This document shows, in pieces, positions 45,301-53,839 of a DNA stretch of 64,000 nucleotides (position 1 is its first letter; every line of letters begins with the position of its first letter). The notes beneath the pieces are model-generated. The model made no database searches. It was not told where the DNA came from and saw only the letters and a program-made list of their open reading frames with translations. The position numbers were made by a program, and so were the translations under genes. The DNA comes from Siphonodentalium dalli (taxonomy: Eukaryota; Mollusca; Scaphopoda; Gadilida; Siphonodentaliidae). The stretch spans positions 141,006,351 to 141,070,350 of the forward strand of contig CP136062.1 in the NCBI GenBank assembly GCA_032622095.1. The letters are read 5' to 3'.

Positions 45301-48300
45301 GCAGCGTCAACGAACCGACACCTGCGCCGCGGCTAACGCTACAATCACATCTCGACTACACGGGGGATTGGTGATGACAGGCATTTCCCGCCAAAGATGA
45401 CCTTCGTAAAAGCTCGTCGCATGGATTCAGACGCCGCTTGAAATTCATCAAACTGTCCACTCAACTGCACGTGGCAGTGGGGGGAGTCAGTTTGCACTGT
45501 AGTTCAGGCTGGACTCACTGACAGCGAAGGTGTTTGTTAAAAAGACAGTGTTCTAAATACTTTACTTGACTTATCGGAATGCGACGTACGTTATATTGAT
45601 AACTGGTCCGCATTCCGCACATTATATGTTAATCTATTGTTTTAAAATACTGTAAACAGAGCAAATGACGTCTTTAAATAGTGATTTGATTCCACCTAAG
45701 CACCACGTAATCGTATTGTCGCTGAAACCCGCTTTAGTGATTCAACTTTAGTGCAATGTAAGCACCATTGAAGACCGCAAGTGAACGTTTACATTCGTTG
45801 TTTGTAATGTGTATGGACAACGGATATAATTATGGGTTTCAACATGACGATAATTTCACAGGTGTGAGCTGCACGTCGCAAATCACTAAGTGACCATCAC
45901 CTAACTTTCCATGTGGACATGGCAGATTGTTTGTTTCAAGTCATTGCCCAACGAAATGGTGTAGCATTCGATTCCAGAATGTCGCGAGAGCGAACACTCA
46001 TTCTTTTAATGCCAGAGTTGCTGCTGTTTTCACTAACATTGATTTGTATTTGCATATCAAGACTGACATTTCTTGTGATAGGTGATTTCACCTATGTACT
46101 TAAGGTTATCGTGTAACTGCTACACAGGCATGGTCTGCAGAAATCCGACAGGAGAGAAAAAAGTGGTTGCGCCATAGTAGTGTTGTGTCTTGGATATGGG
46201 ACTGCGTTTGTTAACACGACCACTGACTGTCCCCAATATCAACAACCCGTTTTCTAATCGGACTCTGACTTCTCTCATGGCCACAGATAGTTGCGTGTCA
46301 CACTTCCGATTTGTTTCACATTAAAGTCTGTTATTCAGTTATCTTGTTGTCTCAATCTTGTAGTTGTATCTTATCTGGCGGTACATGTAAATGAAATCCG
46401 CTTAAGGGTAAATGAATTACGCTTAACGGTAATTCATATACACCCCCATTGAACTCCCCTCAACCTGAAATGGATGCAACCACATTACTAATGCCAGTAA
46501 CCTACATCAGATTATACCAATATACCTGAGGTAAGATAGCTGATGAACTAAATTACACTTAAGTGTAATTGAATTACGCGTAATATAATTCCAATGTATA
46601 AGCTTATGTGTAAGTGAATTATGCTTAAGCGTAAATGATTACGCTTTAGTTAAGTGTAAATGATTTACGCTTAAGCGTAAATGATTTACGCTTAAGCGCA
46701 ATTAGCTAATATAAAATGTGAAAATGGCCTCCCATATGTCAATGCCATTCAAAATGTCACAAGTGTTTTATTATCCGTCGAAACAGACTTGTGTAACATT
46801 GCAATGTGACTGTGCATGGAGATGCGGTGCACCACCTTATAGATGAAATATAACTATAATAGTTGAATCCAGCTGTACCAGACTTGTTCATGAAAAAAAC
46901 TGTCGATCAATATTTTTTTTAGTTTTTTTTTAAAGAAAACATTGCTGACCATGTACACACATATAAGTTTTATTTGAATGCTGGGGAGCTACATACGATT
47001 ACAAGATATGTCCCCAAAAGAATAGTCAATTATGAAACATTATCTCCATATGATCCTGACTTCCTGAAACGCCTTATCTATAGGCTATAGCGCGCATATC
47101 CTACAGGTCTGGGTGAACCACCGATCGATCTATAATAGCCCAATCAGGCTAAAATAGACCGATCGGTCTTTCACAGCCAGCATGAATCTGGGATAAAGGG
47201 AGTACTTTAAATTGTTCTTTCAAGTTTCAACCAATTTTTTTGAAAAAAAATTATTCTCATTTATTTTGAAACTAATGAAAGATAAGGTATAATTTTTTAC
47301 TTGTAATATTCATTATAAATTTGTACAAATCTTCAAGCAAACAAACTTTCAATATTCAAGAAATTTCTTACTACAGTGACCACTGTGCCAGGAAGACCAA
47401 TCGATCTTGTTCAGCACGATTGGGCTATTATAATTTATAGATCGATCGGTGGTTCACTCTATTCATTTCAAATATTGCTTATAATTTCCATTTACAGAAG
47501 TCAATAATGCCAATGCAGATAACTTCACCTTGAATTCGGCCAAATATGTTGACGTTAGATTAGAAGGGCAGAATTCCTAGATTTGTTTATTTTCAATCAA
47601 TAACTGACGGAGAAGCATGGCGAACCTGGATAATTTCGGAGGTGTGCCAATCGTCTTTTGCATACTGTGAATACTCAATTCTCTCCTAAATTTGCAAATA
47701 ATCCATATAATATATACACAGTGTGAACACTTTGTTAGTTGCAAATTAATTGTCGATATTTCACTTAGAAACTTATGAGAGTGAATGCAAAAAACTAAGA
47801 CATTATCTTGTTTTTTTTTGTTTTTTTTAATCTACTTTCGGTTATCGACATGCCGGTTATTGTTATTGGCTGTTCTGTCAGCCGTGCGTGCCAGCCGATC
47901 GTCGTTTTTCGGGCGGTTCCGATTTCTCCCAAATATCATTCCACGACACTCTGCGCGCTGATTCGCGCCGAAAATGTGTTTGTATCTGAGAAGATTTCTT
48001 ACTCTGATCGCAGTTTTCAACAATTTAATACGGGGCGAGTACAGCACCAATAATATGCCACCTTGGGGTTTTCTTTCTAGTTTTTTATGACCTTTATTAT
48101 GGTATATCGGACACAGTTCTGTCTGACATCAAATATATACCCACCGGGAGTGAAGCTAATGACTTTAAGATACTTCAGCTGTGCCTTGAAAGTGACAATG
48201 AGTTTATTAATTAAAAAAAAAAAAGAGTCATTTCTGTGCTTAAATTACTGGTAGGGGAAATTAGAATGTTATAGTATATACGGTGTCAATATATATTAGG

Positions 48301-51300
48301 CCACAGTCATTTTGTTAAATGGTTAATAGAAATCAAGGAAAAGAATCTCTTTATGAAGGATGGGGGAAAAAACCAGGCAGATTGACGATTATTGAACATG
48401 ATCACTGGTGAATGAAAATCTCATATATTCACTTGAGATTATTTATTGTAAATAAAAATATTTAAAACCAATGCATAAATATCTCAATTATTTTCAATTT
48501 TCCATGCTATTATGACTGATAGAATGGTTTGATGAGAAGTCTTATACAAACTGAACACAGTGAGCAAAAAATAAATTCAATAAAAAAGTTAAAATTCAGT
48601 AAAAAACCAACTAAATTGGTGTCACATTATGGCACAAAATAGCTAACCTGCGAATGCGAGGGCAACATGCTCATCGAGGAGTCCTATTTTTCTAACAGTT
48701 CTGTCCTCTTGTAGTTTGGCAACTGCCTTCTTCTCCACTCCCAGAACCACAATGTCTTTACCACGCACTCCAACCTGGTTAAAAAGGTTAAATTAGCAGG
48801 ATTATCCTCAGCAACAATAGTGGTAGAATAACATCTCTATTACCCAATATCAAATGTGTCCCATTTTTCACTCAATTTCCAGTCATAAAATGCCACATAT
48901 CCCCAATACTATCTGAGGCTATCTAAGGTTATATTATAAATTATAAAATTCACTCACTGCGACCGTTTCAAAACATATTTAATTCACTAATTTTATTGTG
49001 AGATGAAGTCACATGTATATTGACAAATTTACTTGAGTGGAATTTCCTTGGCTTGGAAATTATCAATGAAGTGGTTTTAAATTCACATTTTTCTTATGTA
49101 GCATTGCTTTATATTTGCATGAAATTTTATATTGGGTTCTCCAACTTGCCGTAGCTAATTTCAAGGGCTGCATGGATAATAAATACATACAAAGTTTCCT
49201 AACAGCTTGAACTCAAATAAGTATGATATTCATGATAGCAAGCCACATTTCTTAGAGATGAATATAACAGGAACACATCCAAAAAAATTATGGTAACACG
49301 TACCACCATCATATATTGAATGAGTAAATTACGGTGAATGAAAATGTTGTATACTGATGAATAGGAACCATCTCAAAAGTACGGAAATTACAATTAACGA
49401 AGTATGTTATGAAACAATTTTGGTTGAAAAATCTTCACAATCAGGGCTATGAATTTCCCCAAATTAAAGTCAGTAAAAGATGTGCCCAAATACATTGAAT
49501 GGATTGGAATTGTGCCCAAATTACTGCAGATGAAGAAATTAATTCATCATGCATTTGGATATGAATTTTCAACTTCAAAATGTTTTCATTTGAGCAGAAG
49601 AAAAATAATTTGTAATGTTACCCGAATCAGGAATTAAGCACCCAGGAGCAAAGAAATTGTTTCTTTTTTATGTCAAATTTCAAAAAAATTCACCAGGCCA
49701 TTAAGGTAAGTATGTATCTACCCAAATGAAGGGAATTGAAAGGTCTGTCACCATATGTGCTATTTTAAAACACCAAGCGCACATTTTCCAATGTGCTAAT
49801 TACCAAGATATGGAAATATCCAGGGCTGTTTTGATACCTGTTACAGGTATGGGCGCCCAAACCGCCCAAAATTCCTATTGGACAGTATTGAGTCAACCTG
49901 AATTTCAAGGCAATTCAACAATATGCGATGAAAATAAAAAATCTGCAGTTGCAATACAGCCTTCATTTGCATGTTGAAATTTTAAATCAGAAATATTATG
50001 TAATATTTATAATATATGTGTCTGTATCATTCATTGTTGGTTTGGTGTAGAAGCCTAATTAAGTTATATGGGGATACATATCTTCTGCTGGAAACAGGTG
50101 TCCCCAAATTATCTCTGGATTCTTCCCTGTTGAACCAAGAACTACTAGTTATTGTAACTGCTTATCGTCAATTAATTTATCTCAGTTTAAAGGAAGACTG
50201 TACCAAAATTCAGCCATTTATGGGGCCATCTCTGGGGCCATCTCCTACTATACTCAACAGAAAATATCCAATAAAATAATTAATATGAATCAAGAATGAG
50301 AGTTAAATACACTCATGTATACAAATAACCAAGACCATGCATAACAAGTTAACAACCTGATAATTATAACGAAAATGAGACATTGTTTAGTAGGCTGTTA
50401 TTCAGATAATACTATATGCTCACAGAAATGTATTCAAATGTGCAAATAATATTAAATACATATTATAGAATGGACCTCTGAGCACCCACAAACCCAATTC
50501 CACCCTTATATTCCACTTTTTGGACCTGTGTAAGGCTGTGTTTGTTTATGTTCGTTGTTTAGTAGGACTCGACATGCCACTGCATGCTGAGTGACATGTT
50601 CGCATGGATGACAATTACCGTGCAGTCAGGCACATGCAAGAATAAGGGCTGTTCGTTCAAAGGGTACAAACTCACTTGGCTATGGGCTTGATGTTACTGT
50701 ATAAATAACTTCCAAAATAGTCTCCAAAATAGGCTAAATTGTAAACTTTCATAGATATCATGCAGAAGTTTATTATTTTTATTATTTAGATTAATTTGAG
50801 CTTTTATATAGTATATTTAACCAGCATCTGTTTGTGGACAGACATAATTTAGACAAATATTTTCAGTTTATATTACCCTCAAGTATATTAATCAGATCTG
50901 CCACAAATGGGGAAGGGTTTATCGCATATCAAGTTGAAGTTGATTTATTCGCAGAGCACAGCAATGACAAATAAATGGTTTATAGTGTACTTATACATGT
51001 ACATGACAGACCCACGAGTATATACTTAAATGGTCCCATACATATCAGCGGTGGCCATGGTGTGTATATGGAATGGTTGCCCACCAATACATGTATCGGG
51101 TAGAAATATATGCACATACCATAGTAGCATAGGCTTAAGCATAAGCTTTAAGCCCCTACCTACTTTTAGCCCCAATTCCACCCCTCCCTTGGTACCCCCC
51201 CCACCCCCCCCCCCCCAACTGCACGCACCCCTTGAATGAATGCATTAATTGTTCAATTTCATTGAATATTTCTTACTGGCTACTTGATCAACCTGCTCAG

Positions 51301-53434
51301 GATTGTACTTGCTTACAACACCTACCAAGATTCATCATTGCCAATTAGACAAATTAGGTGAAGACTGCCTTGTGTGCAAAAAAAAAGTGTTTTAAGTTTT
51401 AACTAAGGGTCGCGATCAAATTATTTGTTCACCGAATTAGTACTATTTACAGCAGCCATGATTTAAGTTAATTTCAAAAACATTCTGGATTGTTCTGGAC
51501 AGTCTGGGACAGCAAAGCAGGTAAATCAGTTTTTTTTCTATCTGAAACAAGTTTTTATCCACGGTTTGTTGGGATTAATCATTAAACCAATTACTGTGTC
51601 TGACTAATTTTCGAAAAAATTCTTTATTCAGGTTCTAATTGATTGTGGTAGTTCATTTGCATTAGAGCTGCAACGATTCATCGTGATTTCGATGTATCAC
51701 GTTACGCTTTCACACGATACGAAGTGTGAAGTGTATCACGATACACAAATATAAAAATTTTAGGTCATCGAATGCGAAAATAACCCATATTTACTGTGTT
51801 TTTTTTAGCAATTTAGATAGAAAATCCTCACAAAACATGGTTTTTGCGTGTCGTGATATGTATCGTATCGTTGGTCATGTATCATGATACGAATCGTGAC
51901 AAAGTGTATCGTTGCAGCCCTAATTTGCATGAGCACTAAAGCGAAGGACAGCTTATTTAAGGGCTTTGTGAACCCAATTTTTCCAAAATTTTATAGAGTC
52001 CAAATAAAGGATTCTGTTCATGTATATTAGTAATAATAGAAACCATGCCCATTGATGCAACATTTTGAGAGTATACTTCATGGTGGATGATGTTAGAAAT
52101 AAAAAATGTGAACTTTATTGAGATTCAAAAACAAATAATTGACAGGCAATGGTCCAAGAAAAACAAAGTCCAAATCTAAGAATCAAATATGGGAATATGT
52201 ACTGAACACTGTGATGAATGATGTATTACAAAAAAAATATTATATTTCTTGAGTGTTCTTTGATAAAATTACTTTGAATCGGTTGTTGACAAATGATATA
52301 TACTTGCTTAAACGTTGGCTATGTGGGTGGTAGCAGGCACGAGTTAACAGCTGGCCATTGTAACTGCTCTGGACTCTGTTGACAATAGAATGCTAATCCT
52401 CAATCATACCCCTACCAGATCACCATACCAATTCTAGTAAGTAGGTCACCACTCACTCAGGTGATCACTCATGTGGAAGTTTGACCCTGGTAAAAAGCCA
52501 TTCAGATTAGACTGGACATCAGCCATGAAAGGTTGACCCATTAACTGCTGCCTCTCAGTCAACCATATTATGAAGTTAGTATCTCATTTGTCAACAACCG
52601 GTTCAAAGTAATTTTATCAAAGAACACTCAAGAAATGTAATATTTTTTTTGTAATACATCATTCATCACAGTGTTCAGTACATATTCCCATATTTGATAG
52701 TTAGATTTGGACTTTGTTTTTCTTGGACCATTGCCTGTAAATAAATTTTTTTTAAACCTCAATAAAGTTCACATTTTGTATTTCTAACATAATCCACCAT
52801 GAAGTATACTCTCAAAATGTTGCATCAATGGGCATTGTTTCTATTATTACTAATAATAATATACATGAACAGAATCCTTTATTTGGACTCTATAAAATTT
52901 TGGGAAATTTTGGAAAAATTGGGTCCACAAAGCCCTTAATCGCCTATCTTTTTAGCATGAAAAACAAACACATCTCGTAAGATCGATTAGCATGTGACTC
53001 AATAGAATCAAACAACCCGCTCCAGGTCCATGGTCATGGTGCCATTGGTCACAATTTTGTGTGATTGCCTTTTTTAGAATACCTACTGTTAGTGTTATCA
53101 TTATTCACTATTCAGTCTATTATTACCACTCCGTTCTCATGTGATCGGTGACATGAATCTTACCGTACGTGCAAATACAGTCAATCTATTAGAGAACGCA
53201 CTCATCTAAACTTAAAGTGGTATTAATTATAAATGAAATTCAATTTCAAAATGATATTTCGAAAATTTCGATGTAAAATTCACCGATCGGTTCACTCAGC
53301 GTAAAATTACTAAATACAATGGATGTTAGACTAACAGCAGTGGATCCCTTCTTCACTGCTTCTTGTGCATATTCCACTTGGAAGAGATGTCCATCTGGAG
53401 AGAAAACAGTAATAGCGCGATCATATCGTGACAT
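33286..53434 (-). CDS. PSMA7: Proteasome subunit alpha type-7 (20S alpha4), full gene
   Basis: Six exons (53434-53336, 48774-48648, 40885-40761, 37999-37877, 36765-36583, 33375-33286) splice to 747 nt and 248 residues, the same length as human PSMA7 as I know it. Every junction is GT/AG with consistent phase. The product is one of seven alpha subunits forming the outer rings of the 20S proteasome in cytosol and nucleus; alpha subunits gate the channel and are not proteolytic. Visible: the A-type N-terminal signature from [12 protein letters not shown] to QVEYA (residues 4-23), [20 protein letters not shown] across exons 1-2, QSNGRRPFG in exon 4 (about 121-129), and a lysine/glutamate-rich KEKE-type C-terminus (about 232-248). 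It is broken by five introns filled with transposons but shows no damage. The start is chosen by family alignment; the open frame continues upstream but lacks resemblance there. Confidence 0.96.
33376..33829 (-). other. PSMA7 intron 5, unrecognised and weakly repetitive
   Basis: 33630-33715 resembles 21.14-21.23 kb (gaaattggaatacaga, tatccattaacaca). No gene. Confidence 0.4.
33830..34095 (+). repeat. Second copy of the 23.48-kb dispersed repeat
   Basis: See the copy at 23480-23765; same order and orientation, moderately diverged. Confidence 0.55.
34195..35020 (-). repeat. 'gagttatggcccttt' family, reversed, two tandem units of about 343 bp
   Basis: 'agggccataactctgtgaaa...cactatcatttgg' and 'ggtgaaaatgggtggacgaaacccgcgctatg...tgcaaaatgtttgta' each occur twice (34315-34627 and 34660-34970). 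The two units are nearly identical. Ends at 'tatacccgccgacttcaagt'. Confidence 0.85.
35021..35980 (-). other. PSMA7 intron 5, nothing recognised
   Basis: AT-rich; simple A/T-rich runs at 35815-35960. Confidence 0.4.
35981..36385. repeat. Two units ending 'gagct...cctcaggtgagctaaaa'
   Basis: 'gaacatccacaccaaatatg', 'ttggtcttatgg' and 'gacggacga' recur at 36089-36215 and 36238-36375, both ending 'tctcaggtgagcttaaaa/taaaa'. Just downstream of PSMA7 exon 5. Confidence 0.7.
36583..36765 (-). CDS. PSMA7: PSMA7 exon 5 (residues 159-219)
   Basis: Acceptor TTTTCAG, then [19 protein letters not shown], and later [20 protein letters not shown], ending ERLK before a GTTGGT donor. Exactly 61 codons, phase 0 at both ends. 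Confidence 0.94.
36766..37376 (-). other. PSMA7 intron 4, first part
   Basis: No recognised feature. Confidence 0.4.
37377..37492. repeat. Palindromic hairpin element, 116 nt
   Basis: Arms GAATTATGGGAAATTTTTCA...GTCGGAAATATGGCT and AGCCATATTTCCGAC...TTTCCCATAACTC with a loop of about 30 nt. Confidence 0.75.
37606..37864. mobile_element. 259-bp TTAA-type MITE beside PSMA7 exon 4
   Basis: Ends TTAACCCTTTCATGA and TCATGGAAGGATTAA. The interior has two copies of the 'caatgcattctcttatatatg' palindrome, as in the 4.2-kb element. Its right TTAA lies 12 nt from the exon 4 boundary at 37877. Confidence 0.75.
37877..37999 (-). CDS. PSMA7: PSMA7 exon 4 (residues 118-158)
   Basis: Acceptor ATTACAG, then [12 protein letters not shown], a [20 protein letters not shown] core, and EWK before a GTAATT donor. 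The neighbouring TTAA-type MITE ends only 12 nt away, inside the intron. Confidence 0.95.
38000..38340 (-). repeat. Reversed, diverged piece of the 'aagatggc' family
   Basis: 'aaacatggccttcagcagtaatcttagatt', 'gtcggcacatcctgtaggct' and 'cacctctagatgggagctat' are complements of segments at 15.6-16.2 kb. Confidence 0.55.
38341..40760 (-). other. PSMA7 intron 3, mostly unrecognised
   Basis: Includes (TCTG)n-type 'ctgtctgtccgtctctctgtctgtcc' at 39688-39714, followed by a repeat segment (accaaattaggtgtggtgac...gaaggttataacggcgtta) related to 22.68-22.79 and 35.79 kb. No gene seen. Confidence 0.4.
40761..40885 (-). CDS. PSMA7: PSMA7 exon 3 (residues 76-117)
   Basis: Acceptor TTGTAG, then [35 protein letters not shown] and FIAQLKQ, ending in phase 0 at a GTTTGT donor. 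Found by reading the reverse strand; 125 nt. Confidence 0.94.
40886..42960 (-). other. PSMA7 intron 2, first part
   Basis: GGCTGGCGG-rich repetition at 41830-41890 and 'cgtggctgg' repetition at 41050-41130. No gene or clear element boundary. Confidence 0.4.
43364..44675. mobile_element. PIF/Harbinger-like MITE inserted at a CTTAAG dyad
   Basis: Ends GGCCTAAAAAAAAAATACAT and complement-type '...ttctttttttaggcc', continuing TTTGTTTCCGCTAAC in both arms. TTA flanks both sides (43361-43363, 44676-44678). Subterminal 'gggtaggtaggtagg' and 'ggtcggtcgag' are shared with the element at 538-1814. No transposase visible. Confidence 0.85.
44833..44955. mobile_element. 123-bp hAT-like MITE with an empty-site copy in the window
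   Basis: Ends CAGCCCTTTTAATT and AATTATGAGGGCTG. AAGACA is on both sides. The uninterrupted sequence survives in reverse at about 28237-28250 (GCAATAAGACATCAATC), where this element is missing. Confidence 0.8.
45085..46380 (+). mobile_element. 1.3-kb LTR element without genes (TRIM-like)
   Basis: Two direct repeats of 211 bp (45085-45295, 46170-46380) differ at five positions by eye. Each starts CGCCATAG and ends ATCTGGCG. Right after the first comes TGGTAGCAGCG, which looks like a primer-binding site complementary to a methionine-type tRNA 3' end; before the second is a purine run GGAGAGAAAAAAGTGG (46151-46166). The flanking GTA (or GTAC, if the repeats start one base later) is duplicated. 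The 874-bp interior encodes nothing recognisable. The layout fits a terminal-repeat retrotransposon in miniature that needs proteins from elsewhere. Confidence 0.85.
46381..46700. repeat. CTTAAG palindrome field, right copy
   Basis: Perfect 20-bp dyads AATTACACTTAAGTGTAATT (46551-46570) and ATTTACGCTTAAGCGTAAAT (46663-46682), plus imperfect ones. Confidence 0.9.
47188..48172 (-). repeat. 0.97-kb dispersed repeat, copy B
   Basis: Reverse complement of 26598-27570 with small differences. A CCGATCGATCTAT segment and its inverse at 47118-47130 and 47443-47455 add local foldback structure. Confidence 0.8.
48648..48774 (-). CDS. PSMA7: PSMA7 exon 2 (residues 34-76)
   Basis: On the minus strand the exon starts after CCAG and reads [16 protein letters not shown], then [17 protein letters not shown], ending AFAG. 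The last base is the first base of Gly76, before a GTTAGC donor. No long ORF marks it; it was found by reading the reverse strand for expected family sequence. Confidence 0.94.
48775..51654 (-). other. PSMA7 intron 1, first part
   Basis: No gene. Single end of a CAGCCCT-type element near 49151-49173 (gccgtagctaatttcaaggg). A C-rich run with short A breaks lies at 51186-51220. Confidence 0.4.
51663..51922. mobile_element. 260-bp hAT MITE
   Basis: Ends TAGAGCTGCAACGAT and ATCGTTGCAGCCCTA with an exact 8-bp duplication ATTTGCAT (51655-51662, 51923-51930). The interior is rich in 'cacgatac' and its inverse. Confidence 0.9.
51957..52939. mobile_element. 983-bp foldback element with arms of about 345 bp, TTAA-flanked
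   Basis: Starts TTAAGGGCTTTGTG and ends CACAAAGCCCTTAA. Arms 51957-52302 and about 52582-52939 are nearly complementary; the centre of about 280 bp is single copy. TTAA followed by GG fits Kolobok-like elements. Located 35 bp right of the hAT MITE, in PSMA7 intron 1. Confidence 0.85.
52940..53335 (-). other. PSMA7 intron 1, end next to exon 1
   Basis: Non-coding, unrecognised; ends at the GTTAGT donor of exon 1. Confidence 0.4.
53336..53434 (-). CDS. PSMA7: PSMA7 exon 1 (residues 1-33)
   Basis: Begins [15 protein letters not shown] and ends KKGSTA in phase 0 at a GTTAGT donor. Reading through the donor gives an unrelated tail (SLTSIVF...), which shows where the exon stops. Confidence 0.95.
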
Positions 53435-53600
53435 TATGAAATTGAGTGCCTTCGCGAAAAAAGGAAAGAGGCACAAAATTCCGGAAGTGCGAGATGCCGG
53501 TATGCGCCGGTGCAGGGTGTACTCCATCTTCATTCCGTCGCCGCGATCATAAATCACAAAGTGGGAGCGTTACTAACAGAAGAGTAATATGACGATTATA
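53435..53600 (-). promoter_or_regulatory. Likely PSMA7 promoter / 5' UTR
   Basis: A short stretch richer in CG than its surroundings lies immediately upstream of the PSMA7 start. It holds CCGGAAGT (53480-53487, + strand), the core of an ETS-family site common in housekeeping promoters. No TATA box is evident. A decayed LINE begins about 300 nt further out, which limits how far undisturbed upstream sequence reaches. Confidence 0.45.
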
Positions 53601-53839
53601 TCAGTTAACATGAACTTTGAAAATTTAAGTTAGTTTTTGAGAGATGGCAGTCATGACACCTTTCTGCAATATTTGATTTTACAATGTTTCGCGATCAATA
53701 TATATTGGCCGATACAAACATGAAATAGTCATAGATACTCACAAACGGGGCCCAATTATGTGGCCACCATGCATTGGTTCTGGATTTGAACAGAGACTAC
53801 TAAGCAACACAAAGTGTTATTTACCCCCCCCCCCCCCCC

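Larger units (their letters stand above)
42961..48172. repeat. Right, rearranged copy of the 26.6-29.5 kb palindrome/repeat block
   Basis: Blocks in order: 'accatatgaggg' unit (43087-43230, direct), dyads, then reversed partners of 28160-28290 (44780-45045), 27960-28060 (46440-46530) and 26598-27570 (47188-48172). Three insertions absent from the left copy sit inside it: 43364-44675, 44833-44955 and 45085-46380. Confidence 0.75.

Noticed and set aside
45913-46116. 67-codon ORF in the LTR element as a gag remnant
   Set aside because: No zinc knuckle, protease or capsid-like motif is visible, and its length is within chance.
46850-46890. Another copy of the 19080 MITE
   Set aside because: Only a short 'tataatagttgaatcc' resemblance, without ends or a partner arm.
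53435-53557. In-frame N-terminal extension of PSMA7 from an upstream ATG
   Set aside because: The family starts at the MSxYDRAIT motif; the extension has no family resemblance and overlaps the likely promoter/5' UTR.
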